A stretch of DNA of 64,000 bases, from contig NZ_SOFL01000008.1 in the NCBI RefSeq assembly GCF_004402695.1, positions 1-64,000 of the forward strand. Direction: 5' to 3'. This document shows, piece by piece, positions 7,915 to 16,588 of this stretch. A program made the translations under genes and the position numbers. Origin of the DNA: Cryobacterium adonitolivorans (GTDB lineage Bacteria > Actinomycetota > Actinomycetes > Actinomycetales > Microbacteriaceae). A model generated the notes under the pieces. The model searched no databases, was not told the origin of the DNA, and saw only the letters and a list, made by a program, of their open reading frames with translations. Numbering within the stretch: position 1 is the first letter of the stretch; each line of letters begins with the position of its first letter.

Positions 7915-9062
7915 CCGTCACCGGGCTGGTCAGCGTGCTCGTCATCGCGCTGGCCTGCGCCCTCATCGTCGGCACCCTCGGCCTGATCAGCCTGCGCCTG
8001 CTCGCCAGGTACTCGCTCGTGCTGCAACTCGTCGTCGTGGCCCTCGCCACGATCGTGTCGGTGGTCAGCGGGATGGCCGCGGCCGCGTCGTTGATGTACG
8101 TGTCGGATCACGACCTCACGGTGTTCTACTTCGTCGCCGGGGTGACGGGGAGCGTCTCGTTGCTGATGGCGGGATTGCTAGGGCGGTGGATCGCGCGCGA
8201 CAGCCGGCACCTTACGCTCGCAGCGGCGAGCCTCGGCCGGGGCGAGCCCGTCGCGTCCGCGGAGCGGCACAGTAACACCGAATTCGCGGCCCTGGCCGAT
8301 CAGTTGGCCGCGACCGGGGAACGGTATCGGGAGTCCAGGGACCGTGAGGACAAGATCGAGTCGGCACGTCGGGAGCTGGTCGCGTGGATCTCCCACGACC
8401 TGCGCACGCCACTGGCCGGCATCCGTGCCATGGCCGAGGCCCTGGAGGACGACATGGTTGAGGATCCCATCCGGTACTACGGGCAGATCCGCGGCCAGGT
8501 GGACCGGCTGAACGGCATGGTCGACGACCTCTTCGAACTATCCAGGATCACATCGGGTACTCTCCGGCTGAACCTGGCGCGGGTTGCCCTCTACGACCTG
8601 ATCAGCGACACCGTGGCGGACCTCGGACCCGTCGCGAGGGCGAAGTCACTCGACCTGCGCTTCGAAGGAGCCATGGGCCTGACGATTTTGGCCGACCCGC
8701 GCGAGTTGGCCAGGGCCGTCGGCAACCTAGTGATGAACGCCGTGCAGCAATCGGCTCCCGGTGGCACTATCGTGGTCTCGGTAACCGAACACGCCGACGG
8801 GCGCGCTGTCATCTCGGTGCAGGATTCGGCCGGCGGCATCGACCCTGAAGACCTCGGGCGGGTGTTCGAGCCCGGTTGGCGGGGCACCGAGCCGCGCACA
8901 CCGGAGACCGAGTCCGCGAGCCAGGGCCGGGCGGGTCTCGGCCTGGCCATCGTCGACGGCATCGTGGCGGCGCACCACGGCGAGGTCACCGTGCGGAACA
9001 CCCCCGGCGGCTGCCGGTTCGACGTGCTGCTGCCCGCGCACCCCGAGCCCACGGGGGTGTGA
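7911..9062 (+). CDS. Sensor histidine kinase (HisKA/HATPase)
   Basis: About 383 residues. Two to three hydrophobic N-terminal segments (roughly 5-30, 38-62 and 70-92) with very short external loops, a HAMP-like linker (93-145), H-box SHDLRTPLAG with phosphorylatable H162, then N (NLVMNAVQQS), G1 (DSAGGID) and G2 (GLGLAIV) ATP-binding boxes. The small extracytoplasmic part suggests sensing within the membrane. Overlaps the response regulator stop by four bases, so the pair forms a two-component operon. The signal is unknown. Confidence 0.93.
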   Translation: MTVTGLVSVLVIALACALIVGTLGLISLRLLARYSLVLQLVVVALATIVSVVSGMAAAASLMYVSDHDLTVFYFVAGVTGSVSLLMAGLLGRWIARDSRHLTLAAASLGRGEPVASAERHSNTEFAALADQLAATGERYRESRDREDKIESARRELVAWISHDLRTPLAGIRAMAEALEDDMVEDPIRYYGQIRGQVDRLNGMVDDLFELSRITSGTLRLNLARVALYDLISDTVADLGPVARAKSLDLRFEGAMGLTILADPRELARAVGNLVMNAVQQSAPGGTIVVSVTEHADGRAVISVQDSAGGIDPEDLGRVFEPGWRGTEPRTPETESASQGRAGLGLAIVDGIVAAHHGEVTVRNTPGGCRFDVLLPAHPEPTGV

Positions 9063-9089
9063 TCCCAGGCAGCCAAGCCCGGGCCGGGC

Positions 9090-10190
9090 TCAGACCACGG
9101 CCGCCCGCAGCGGGGCCGTGGCAAATTCGCGCATCCCCTCGTCGAACCCGACCGACGGCGTCCAACCGAGCTCGGTGCGCAACCGCTCTGAGGACGCCGT
9201 GATGTGCCGCACGTCACCGAGACGGTATTCGCCGGTGACGACGGGGGCCGGCCCGCCAGCGGCCGCACTCAGGGCCTCGGCCATGTCACCGATGGTGTGC
9301 ACGGTTCCGCTGCCGACGTTGAATGGGCGGGAGGTGCCCTCGGCTGCGGTGCCGGTCCAGTCGATCGCGGCGAGGTTGGCCGAAGCAATGTCCCGCACGT
9401 GCACGAAGTCGCGGCGTTGGCGGCCGTCCTCGAAGACCGTGGGAGCCTCGCCGCGTTGCAGGGCGGACCTGAACAGGGACGCGACGCCGGCGTACGGCGT
9501 GTTCTGAGGCATCCCCGGGCCGTATACGTTGTGGTAGCGCAGGGCAGCCACCCGTCCGTTGGTGCTGCGGCTCCAGGCCGTGGCGAGGTATTCCTGGCCG
9601 AGCTTGCTGCTCGCGTAAACGTTGCGGGGGTCCAGGGGGTCGTCTTCGCCCACCAGCGCGGGTTCCAAAGGCTCGCCGGTGGCGGCGTCGGTCGGATCGA
9701 AGGTGCCGGCGTCGAGGTCCGCGACGCGGCGCGGGCCCGGCCGGGCGAAGCCGCTGGCACTGCGGTAGCTACCCTCGCCGTAGACGACCATGGAGGAGGC
9801 CAGGACCAGCCGGTTGATCCCTGCTGCGGCCATGCCCGCCAGCAGCACCGCCGTGCCGAGCTCGTTGCTGTGCACGTAGTCGGGTGCGTCGGAGAAGTCG
9901 ACGCCGAGGCCCACCTTGGCGGCCTGATGGCAGACCACGTCGATACCGCGCAGCGAATGCGCGACCGAAGCGGGATCCGTGACGTCGCCGACCACGAACT
10001 CGACGCGGGGATCGACGGCGGGCAGTCCGCCGTGCACATCGCGGCGGAGGGAATCGAGCACCCTCACCCGCCAGCCGCGCGCGAGGGCGGCTTCGACCAC
10101 GGCACCGCCGATGAAGCCGGCGCCGCCGGTGACGAGGAGGTGGCGGCCGTCGGAGGGCCCGCCGCCCGGTGTGCTGGTGGTCTGGGTCAC
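9090..10190 (-). CDS. NAD-dependent epimerase/dehydratase (extended SDR)
   Basis: About 366 residues with Rossmann motif TGGAGFIG near residue 21, a serine-rich strand (SSMVVYG) and catalytic YASSK. Extended SDR of the UDP-/dNDP-sugar epimerase group, acting on a nucleotide sugar; the specific substrate is unclear. GTG 10190 has GGAG 7 bases upstream. In related actinobacteria such an epimerase is often found with the GT2-DUF2064-methyltransferase set that lies nearby here (from memory). Confidence 0.82.
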   Translation of the reverse strand: MTQTTSTPGGGPSDGRHLLVTGGAGFIGGAVVEAALARGWRVRVLDSLRRDVHGGLPAVDPRVEFVVGDVTDPASVAHSLRGIDVVCHQAAKVGLGVDFSDAPDYVHSNELGTAVLLAGMAAAGINRLVLASSMVVYGEGSYRSASGFARPGPRRVADLDAGTFDPTDAATGEPLEPALVGEDDPLDPRNVYASSKLGQEYLATAWSRSTNGRVAALRYHNVYGPGMPQNTPYAGVASLFRSALQRGEAPTVFEDGRQRRDFVHVRDIASANLAAIDWTGTAAEGTSRPFNVGSGTVHTIGDMAEALSAAAGGPAPVVTGEYRLGDVRHITASSERLRTELGWTPSVGFDEGMREFATAPLRAAVV

Positions 10191-10213
10191 GGCGGGCTCC
10201 TTCAGGGACAAAA

Positions 10214-11668
10214 TCAGTGCGAGTAGACCGGGATCGCCGCGGCCAGCGGCCCGATCGGGCTGAGGGTGAATGACGCGGACTGGCCGTCGCCGGTGTAACC
10301 GACCGACGCCGCGATGCCCGATCCGCCAGTGACCAGGTAGCTCTCGGAGCCGGCCAGCCCCACCACTACGGTCTGGCCGGCGGCCACGCTCAACTCGATG
10401 CCCGGCCGCGCCTCGGGGGTGATGGTCAGCTCGGCGTCCGAATCGGAGGTGTTCGCCAGGTGCAGGGCCGGCGACGGGCCGGCGGCGACACTGACCAGGA
10501 AGTCGCCGTCCTGGGGCGCGGCCGCGGAGGACCACGCGAAGTCGGCGGCAGAGCCTCCGGCGGTCGTGGTGACGGCCGCGGCGACGAGCGGCTGATCGGC
10601 GTTCAGCTTGACGGTGTAGTTTCCGGCGACGACCCCGCTCAACGGGATCTCGGTGGCGATGCCGGCCTGGATCTCGACCTCGAGGGAGGTTCCAGTCGAT
10701 GCGCCGTCTTCGCTCTGCACGCCGACGCTGACGGTGGCGTCGGTTTCGCCGGGGACCAGGACGCGCACCGACGGGGTGTCCTCTGCCACGGCGCCGACAT
10801 CGGCCGAGGCCTCGGCGTCCAGGTCGCTGACCACGACGCCGGGGATGGTCTGGGTCGTCGCCGGTGTGGTCGTCGGGCCGCTGAGCTCGACCCCGCCGGG
10901 CTGGATACCCCTGACCAGGCTCTGCTGCAGGGTCGCGGCGACCTGACCGCCGGTGGCGGTGACGTGCACGGCCGGAGACCGCAAGTTGGGCGCGAGCCCC
11001 GCGAGGGACACGATCCGCTGGCTACCGGGCTGGACGAGGATGCCGGTGGAGCCGGGGGCATCCACCAGGCCGGCTTCGCCGTACACGGCGAGGTCGACGG
11101 ATGCCACGACGGTGGTGGGATTGCTCAGCAGCACCAGGCTGGTGCGGCCCACGTCGGTCGATCCGCTCACCAGCCACGAGTCGCTGGACGCTTCGGTGCA
11201 GGCGGCCGCGGCCAGTCCGCCGATGGTCTCGCTCGACGCGGTTTGCGACTGGGACCCGGCAACCAGCGGGGCTTCGGTGGCACCGTCTTCCACCGGCACG
11301 CTCAGCACACTCGGAGCACCGTCGCGCTGGGCCTGCGAATTGTCCGTCGCAGTGAGGTCGGTGCGTTCGACCGGTACCTCCTCGGCGCCGGGGCCCGTGC
11401 CGCGCGCCGCGTATACGGCCGTGGAGGAGCCGATGGAGGTCGCGGCATCCGCCTGGGTTGAGTCTTCGGCGAGGGTGAGGAGGGGGCCTGGGCAGACTCG
11501 CAGCTGGTCGCTCGCGACCGGGGTCACCAGGGTCGACGGAGGGTCGCTCACGACGGTGGGCCACGGCACGATAGCGGCCCCGCCGACAGCGACGACAACG
11601 ACGGCGATGCCGATCAGGCCCGCGGCGTACCTGGCGCCGAGGACGGCGACTCTGCGCTTAGTTGCCAT
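10214..11668 (-). CDS. DUF5719 family secreted/anchored protein
   Basis: About 484 residues: a basic N-terminus, one hydrophobic segment (about 13-33), then a long Ala/Thr/Val/Gly-rich extracytoplasmic region of beta-sandwich-like repeats. This matches the DUF5719 proteins that follow large glycosyltransferases next to WhiB in many actinobacteria (recalled). The function is unknown; an envelope role is likely. ATG 11668 has AAGGA about 8 bases upstream and lies inside the end of the preceding glycosyltransferase gene (11-base overlap), so the two are coupled. Confidence 0.72.
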   Translation of the reverse strand: MATKRRVAVLGARYAAGLIGIAVVVVAVGGAAIVPWPTVVSDPPSTLVTPVASDQLRVCPGPLLTLAEDSTQADAATSIGSSTAVYAARGTGPGAEEVPVERTDLTATDNSQAQRDGAPSVLSVPVEDGATEAPLVAGSQSQTASSETIGGLAAAACTEASSDSWLVSGSTDVGRTSLVLLSNPTTVVASVDLAVYGEAGLVDAPGSTGILVQPGSQRIVSLAGLAPNLRSPAVHVTATGGQVAATLQQSLVRGIQPGGVELSGPTTTPATTQTIPGVVVSDLDAEASADVGAVAEDTPSVRVLVPGETDATVSVGVQSEDGASTGTSLEVEIQAGIATEIPLSGVVAGNYTVKLNADQPLVAAAVTTTAGGSAADFAWSSAAAPQDGDFLVSVAAGPSPALHLANTSDSDAELTITPEARPGIELSVAAGQTVVVGLAGSESYLVTGGSGIAASVGYTGDGQSASFTLSPIGPLAAAIPVYSH

Positions 11669-14600
11669 GGTCTGAGTCCTTCGGGCTTGTGGTGTCCACC
11701 GAAGGTCGGTCCGGCGCCGCGGCCGCCTCGGCCGGCTCAACCGACGAGCCTGGTTCGGCCAGGGGCGACACTGTCGGCGGCGCTGAATCCTCGATGCTGG
11801 GGAGAACGCCCTTGGCACGCCTGCCCGCGGGACGTTTCAGGCGCTTGGGCCGCGCGGGCCGCGATGGACGCGCCACCCGGGTGGGCTTGGCCGGTTTGCT
11901 CAGCCGGGATGCGCGTCGGATCGCTTCCCGGTGCGCCTGCCGCACGGCCTCCCGGCCGGCACCGGTCGGCACCGACAGGAGCACGGTCGCGCCGATCACG
12001 AACAGGGCGATGAGCCCGGTCACCAGGCCGAACACGCCGCCGGCATCAGCGGGGACCTGCCCGTTGACGGCGGCGTCGGTGGGCACGTCAGAGCGCCACA
12101 GCCGACCGAACGCGGTGTCACCTACGGGAGCCAGGGCGGCGTTGCCGTCGAGTGACGTCGTGGTGCGGGTCGTCGCGTCGCTGGCCGCCTGCGTGATGTC
12201 GGCGCCGTCACCCCACTCGGCTGGCTCCGCGGCGGGCGGCAGCAGCAGCACGAAACGGATGCCGAACTTCGCCAGGTCGGCGGAGGCATCCAGCCCGCTC
12301 TGCGAGGCGAGGTTGCCCGCCAGGGTGGCCAGCTCGGCCTGCTCCGTGGTGACAGTGCCGGCCGTGCTGTTCAGGGTGGACTGGGCGTCCAGGCGCACGC
12401 CGGCGCCGCGGACGATGGTGGCCAGGACGCCGCCGTCTGGCTGCGGCACGATCTGCAGGGTGCCGACCCTGGCCTCGACGGCGGCCTCAGCGGTGACGAA
12501 GGCCGGCTGCGTGCGCCCGATACCCTCCTCGACGGCCGAGGTGCCGAGCGGAAGCGCACCGGCCAGCGGCAGGGACACCACGGCCAGGGCCACGGCACTG
12601 GCCACGAGCGGCGGGATGGCCATGCGGTGCAGGCCGCGGGCGGCGAAGACCACCGCCCCGACGAGGCCGAGCCAGTACAGGCTGAGCCCGGCGCCGGGCC
12701 AGATGCCCACGGCCTGGGAGCCGAGGGCCGCCACCGACAGCGACCCGGCGAGGATGGCCGTTCCCAGCCCGAGCAGAGCCGCAACCAGCGCGAGCGCCGC
12801 GCCGCGGGCGCCGGGAAGAAGCAACGCCGTCAGGGCCAGTACCGCCATCGGGATCAGCAGCAGGGGAACCAGGTAGTCGGCCGCCGCGGCGTCGCCGCCC
12901 CAGAGCGGCAGAAGCTGGGTCCAGCCACCGAAATCGCCGGCCGGGAAGCCGAGGATGAATTGCCAGGTCGGCACGGTTGCCGTCGGCACCGGAACGCCGG
13001 GATCGGCCAGCAACGCCAACCAGTTGCCGCGCAGGGCCTGGTTCCAGAGCAGAGGGATCGCCAGCGCGAGCGCCGGCAGCGGGATCCCGACGAATCGCAT
13101 CACGCTGCGGCCGCTGACGAGCACGCAGAGCAGCCAGCCCACCAGCAGCGCCGGAGCGAGGGACGGCGCGCAGGCGACGATCGCGGCGAACAGCAGGGCG
13201 GCAGATCCGGATGCCGACCAGGACCGCGCGGCGGCGAAGCCGGCAAAGAACAACCATGGCAACAACAGGTGCACGATGATGGCGGCGGGCCGCCCGGCCG
13301 CGAGAGCGGTGAGGAAGGTGGGCGAGAGCGCCCAGAGCACGGCGGCCACGGCGCGGATCGAGCCGCGGTGGGTCAGCCGGGTGGCGGCCATCCACGCGCC
13401 GATCGCGGCCAGTGGGAGCGCCAGCAGGTACACCAGGACGATGGCGAACGACGGCGACCAGAAGGTGAGGGTGCCGAGTATCGCGAGCACGACCGCAAAG
13501 GGGTCTGCCGCACCGACGAAGCCCAGGCCGATGTCCCGCCAGCCGTAGCCGACATTGGCCCAGAGGTCCCCGACCGTCGACGACAGCGGGAGCAGGCCAC
13601 CGCCGGTGAGCGACTGGGCCCCGATCAGCGGTGCCAGGATGGCGACGCCGACCATCGCGGCGGCGAGCAGTGTCCAGGCACCGCCGCCGGCGAAGAACCG
13701 GATTTCCGGCCGGTCGCCGCGGAGCCCGGTGAGGGCGGCTTCCCTGGTGAGGGCGTGGCGACGGCGCACTTCGGCGGCCGACACGCGCAGGGAGGATATC
13801 GACGACCAGGCGAGGGTGCGGGTGGCGGCGAGCCGCCGCCGAGCAGTGAGCACCCTGCCGCCCTGGAAGGCTGCGGCGAACGCGGCCGAGAATTCGCCGA
13901 GGATCGACCCCGGCTCCTTACGCAGCAGGTTGCCGATGGCGCGGATGAAGGCGAGCGGGATCAGGGAGATCCAGTGCACCGGCAGTGCCCAGGCCGGGGC
14001 GTAGACCAGCCGCCGGTGCAGCTGGGCCGACCGTTCGGCCCGCGCCCGTCGCCGGCTGGCCCGTCCTCGAGAGGAGCCGTCCGGGCCGGCCACGCCGTCC
14101 CCGGCCGAGCTGACCCTCGCGCCAGCGACCACGGAGACGCGGTGGCCCGCCAGGCGCACGCGCACGCAGAAGTCCAAGGAGTCGTCGACGATGGGCAGCG
14201 CGGGGTCGAAACCACCGAGCTCGTCCCAGACGGTCTGGCGCACGAGCATGCCGCCAGCACTGACGGCCATCACATCGCTCATGCCGTCGTGCTGTTCCTG
14301 GTCGAGTTCGCTTTCGACCAGGGTCACGGTGGCGCCGTACGGGGTCATCGACTCGCCGAAGTCGTGGATGTAGTCGTCGGCGACCCACTCCATGACCTTG
14401 GGGCCGGCCACCGCCACGGATGGGGCGACCTCCAGTGCGCCGACGAGGCTCTCGAGGGCGCCGGGCGCCGGGGCGCTGTCCTGCGCCAGGAGCCAGAGCA
14501 GTTCGTGGTCGCCGTCCGGCGGGCTCATCACCCTGGTGGCGGCGTTGATGGCGGCACCGAACGACAGGGCGGAATCTGCCGAGATGAGGTGGGTGGGGCC

Positions 14601-14759
14601 GAACGCGGCCAGCAGCTCCGAGGTGGTATCGCTGGAACCACAGTCGACGGCGATGACCGTGTCTGGCTGCCGGGTCTGCCGACGGAGGGACTCGAGAGTT
14701 CGCTCGAGGTGCGAGGCGCCGTTACGGGCGACGATGATGGCAGTGACTCTGGCTTGCAT
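11658..14759 (-). CDS. Giant GT2 glycosyltransferase fused to a polytopic membrane domain
   Basis: 1033 residues. Residues 1-230 are a GT2 catalytic domain (IIVARNGA, VDCGSSDTTS, then a DxD-like segment and QxxRW-region equivalents). From about 240 to 760 there are a dozen or more hydrophobic segments. An extracytoplasmic region follows, then a last hydrophobic segment near 930 and a very basic Arg/Lys/Pro-rich tail. It likely uses cytoplasmic nucleotide sugar and couples transfer to a membrane or surface glycan. Coupled to DUF5719 downstream and close to whiB2, an order conserved in actinobacteria. Acceptor unknown. Confidence 0.8.
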   Translation of the reverse strand: MQARVTAIIVARNGASHLERTLESLRRQTRQPDTVIAVDCGSSDTTSELLAAFGPTHLISADSALSFGAAINAATRVMSPPDGDHELLWLLAQDSAPAPGALESLVGALEVAPSVAVAGPKVMEWVADDYIHDFGESMTPYGATVTLVESELDQEQHDGMSDVMAVSAGGMLVRQTVWDELGGFDPALPIVDDSLDFCVRVRLAGHRVSVVAGARVSSAGDGVAGPDGSSRGRASRRRARAERSAQLHRRLVYAPAWALPVHWISLIPLAFIRAIGNLLRKEPGSILGEFSAAFAAAFQGGRVLTARRRLAATRTLAWSSISSLRVSAAEVRRRHALTREAALTGLRGDRPEIRFFAGGGAWTLLAAAMVGVAILAPLIGAQSLTGGGLLPLSSTVGDLWANVGYGWRDIGLGFVGAADPFAVVLAILGTLTFWSPSFAIVLVYLLALPLAAIGAWMAATRLTHRGSIRAVAAVLWALSPTFLTALAAGRPAAIIVHLLLPWLFFAGFAAARSWSASGSAALLFAAIVACAPSLAPALLVGWLLCVLVSGRSVMRFVGIPLPALALAIPLLWNQALRGNWLALLADPGVPVPTATVPTWQFILGFPAGDFGGWTQLLPLWGGDAAAADYLVPLLLIPMAVLALTALLLPGARGAALALVAALLGLGTAILAGSLSVAALGSQAVGIWPGAGLSLYWLGLVGAVVFAARGLHRMAIPPLVASAVALAVVSLPLAGALPLGTSAVEEGIGRTQPAFVTAEAAVEARVGTLQIVPQPDGGVLATIVRGAGVRLDAQSTLNSTAGTVTTEQAELATLAGNLASQSGLDASADLAKFGIRFVLLLPPAAEPAEWGDGADITQAASDATTRTTTSLDGNAALAPVGDTAFGRLWRSDVPTDAAVNGQVPADAGGVFGLVTGLIALFVIGATVLLSVPTGAGREAVRQAHREAIRRASRLSKPAKPTRVARPSRPARPKRLKRPAGRRAKGVLPSIEDSAPPTVSPLAEPGSSVEPAEAAAAPDRPSVDTTSPKDSDHGN

Positions 14760-14855
14760 ATCGAGAACAGCCTAGGTCGGTTATCGGTGAAGATCGCTCA
14801 ACCGGTCAGGCGCGCCCTGAATCCGGCCGACCGGCCTCGCTGTCGGGGACCGGGC

Positions 14856-15191
14856 TCAGCCCGCCCGCTTACGGAGTTTGCGTCGCTCGCGTTCGGACAA
14901 TCCGCCCCAGATTCCGAATCGTTCGTCGTTGGCGAGGGCGTACTGCAGGCACTGGGGGCGCACCTCGCAGGACGCACAAATCTTCTTGGCGTCCCTGGTA
15001 GAGCCGCCTTTTTCCGGGAAGAAGGCCTCCGGGTCGGTTTGGGCGCACAGGGAATCCGACTGCCAGGCGAGCGGGTTATCGTCCGCTCCCTCTGCAATCG
15101 ACGGATCCTTGCGTACGCCGGGCACGCCGAGGCGCACGGGATCGACGAACCAGTCTTCAGGTACCCCAGAACGATATTCAGACAACGTCAT
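14856..15191 (-). CDS. whiB2: WhiB-family transcriptional regulator, WhiB2/WhmD-like
   Basis: About 111 residues. Four cysteines (C49, C72, C75, C81) arranged C-x22-CxxC-x5-C for a [4Fe-4S] cluster, followed by the GIWGG turn (93-97) and a basic C-terminus (RERRKLRKRA) for DNA contact. WhiB proteins bind sigma factor region 4; the WhiB2/WhmD branch controls septation and cell division genes. ATG 15191 is chosen because GGTGGAGG ends four bases upstream; GTG 15218 would add nine residues. Its position near manA and glycan genes matches mycobacterial Rv3260c. Confidence 0.9.
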   Translation of the reverse strand: MTLSEYRSGVPEDWFVDPVRLGVPGVRKDPSIAEGADDNPLAWQSDSLCAQTDPEAFFPEKGGSTRDAKKICASCEVRPQCLQYALANDERFGIWGGLSERERRKLRKRAG

Positions 15192-15338
15192 ATCGCCTCC
15201 ACCCATCAGCTCAAGCACGGTTTCGCGCTAGAACTAATTACACCGGTGTAGTTCACTCCCGTCAAGTCGCGGATCGTAAACCCTCAATACGGGCTAGAGG
15301 GTTCAGACTCGCCCACTATGCCCGAATTGTGTCGTTGG

Positions 15339-16304
15339 TCAGACGGCGGATGCCTGCCGGGATTCCCAGGCGCTGCGCACCATGTCTTCGAGGGTGTGTC
15401 GCATCTCCCAGTCCAGGTCGCGCGCGGCCATCTCGCCCGACGCGACGATGCGGTCGGGGTCTCCGGAACGACGCGGGCCGATCTCCGGTTCGAACGCGAT
15501 GCCGGTCACGGCGGCGGCGGTGCTCATGATCTCGCCGACCGACACGCCATTCCCGCTGCCGAGGTTGTAGACGGGGGCGATCGCCAGGCCCGCGTCCAGC
15601 CGCCGGGCGGCGGCGACGTGCGAGACCGCGAGGTCGGCGACGTGGATGTAGTCACGTACGCAGGTGCCGTCGGCGGTCTTGTAGTCGTTGCCGTTGATAC
15701 GCGGTGTACGGCCGTCGATCAGGGCCTCGAAGACCATCGGGAAGAGGTTGTGTGGGCTCGTGTCGCGGAGCTCCTCACTGCCTGAGCCGACCACGTTGAA
15801 GTACCGCAGCGAGGTGTGCGCAAGCCCCGCGGCGACGGCCTGGTCGCGCAGCAGCCATTCGCCGATCAGCTTCGACTCGCCGTAGGGCGATTCGGGGCTC
15901 TTCGCGGTCTCTTCGGTGACGAGGTCGGTGAACGGGGTGCCGTAGACGGCGGCGCTCGAGGAGAAGACGATGCGGCGAACGCCGGCGTCCTGCATGGCCG
16001 CGAGCAGCAGGGCGGTCGCCGTCACGTTCTGCTCGTAGGTGTGCAGCGGGCGGGACACCGAGACACCGGCGTACTTGAATCCGGCGACGTGCACGACACC
16101 GCTGATCGAGTGCTCGGCAAAGGTCTTCGCAAGCAGCGCGGTGTCCAGCAGGGTGCCCTTGACGAAGGGGACCCCGGCCGGCACGAAGTCAGCGTGGCCG
16201 CTGGACAGGTCGTCGAGGACGACGACATCAATTCCTTCGGCGAGGAACGCACGGACGACGTGGGAGCCGATATAGCCGGCTCCTCCGGTAACAAGCCAAG
16301 CCAT
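15339..16304 (-). CDS. galE: UDP-glucose 4-epimerase
   Basis: About 321 residues, close to the usual GalE length. NAD-binding TGGAGYIGSH (6-15), substrate-binding serines (SSS 115-117) and catalytic Y141/K145 in YGESK. Interconverts UDP-glucose and UDP-galactose in the cytoplasm, providing UDP-Galp for the UDP-galactopyranose mutase encoded at 29678. ATG 16304 has AGGGG about six bases upstream. Confidence 0.93.
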   Translation of the reverse strand: MAWLVTGGAGYIGSHVVRAFLAEGIDVVVLDDLSSGHADFVPAGVPFVKGTLLDTALLAKTFAEHSISGVVHVAGFKYAGVSVSRPLHTYEQNVTATALLLAAMQDAGVRRIVFSSSAAVYGTPFTDLVTEETAKSPESPYGESKLIGEWLLRDQAVAAGLAHTSLRYFNVVGSGSEELRDTSPHNLFPMVFEALIDGRTPRINGNDYKTADGTCVRDYIHVADLAVSHVAAARRLDAGLAIAPVYNLGSGNGVSVGEIMSTAAAVTGIAFEPEIGPRRSGDPDRIVASGEMAARDLDWEMRHTLEDMVRSAWESRQASAV

Positions 16305-16355
16305 GTGGTGCCCCTGCGCTCTCGAGGCAACCGTGTGTTGCCGTTTCACACCACA

Positions 16356-16499
16356 CTATCGTCCACGCGGGAATGGTTCGGGATGCCGGTTGCGCCGGGC
16401 CAGTTCGGCGTCGCCGAAGCCGTCGGAGCGCATCGCGGCGATGCTCGCCGCCACGGCCCAGATGGACAGGGCCAGCAGTACACTCAGAAACAGGACCAT
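16356..16499 (-). CDS. Small single-span membrane protein (47 aa)
   Basis: A 47-residue frame with one clear hydrophobic segment (MVLFLSVLLALSIWAVAASI) and a charged tail ending RNRHPEPFPRGR. The composition looks like a real membrane miniprotein and not a chance frame. ATG 16499; no clear ribosome-binding site. It lies 51 bases upstream of galE on the same strand and is divergent from the GlxA-type regulator. No family recognised. Confidence 0.5.
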   Translation of the reverse strand: MVLFLSVLLALSIWAVAASIAAMRSDGFGDAELARRNRHPEPFPRGR

Positions 16500-16526
16500 G
16501 GCACTAACGGTAGGTCTTGCGACTTT

Positions 16527-16542
16527 CTGCCACGAGTGGCAG
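16527..16542. promoter_or_regulatory. Perfect palindrome, candidate operator
   Basis: CTGCCACGAGTGGCAG is an exact inverted repeat (7-bp arms, 2-bp centre) in the 89-base gap between the small membrane-protein gene and the GlxA-type regulator, 46 bases before the regulator start. The position suits autoregulation or control of both divergent units. No binding protein is proven. Confidence 0.5.
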
Positions 16543-16588
16543 AGTTGCCGTTTACCCGCACATTCCTGCCATCGTCTCTGAGGACCCC

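Noticed and set aside
12627..15251. Long plus-strand open frame opposite the giant glycosyltransferase
   Set aside because: Composition (Arg, Gln, Gly, His rich) is typical of antisense shadows; the minus-strand GT2 motifs are clear.
16527..16542. AdpA-type binding site
   Set aside because: The sequence does not match the TGGCSNGWWY consensus at two positions, so I report only an unassigned palindrome.
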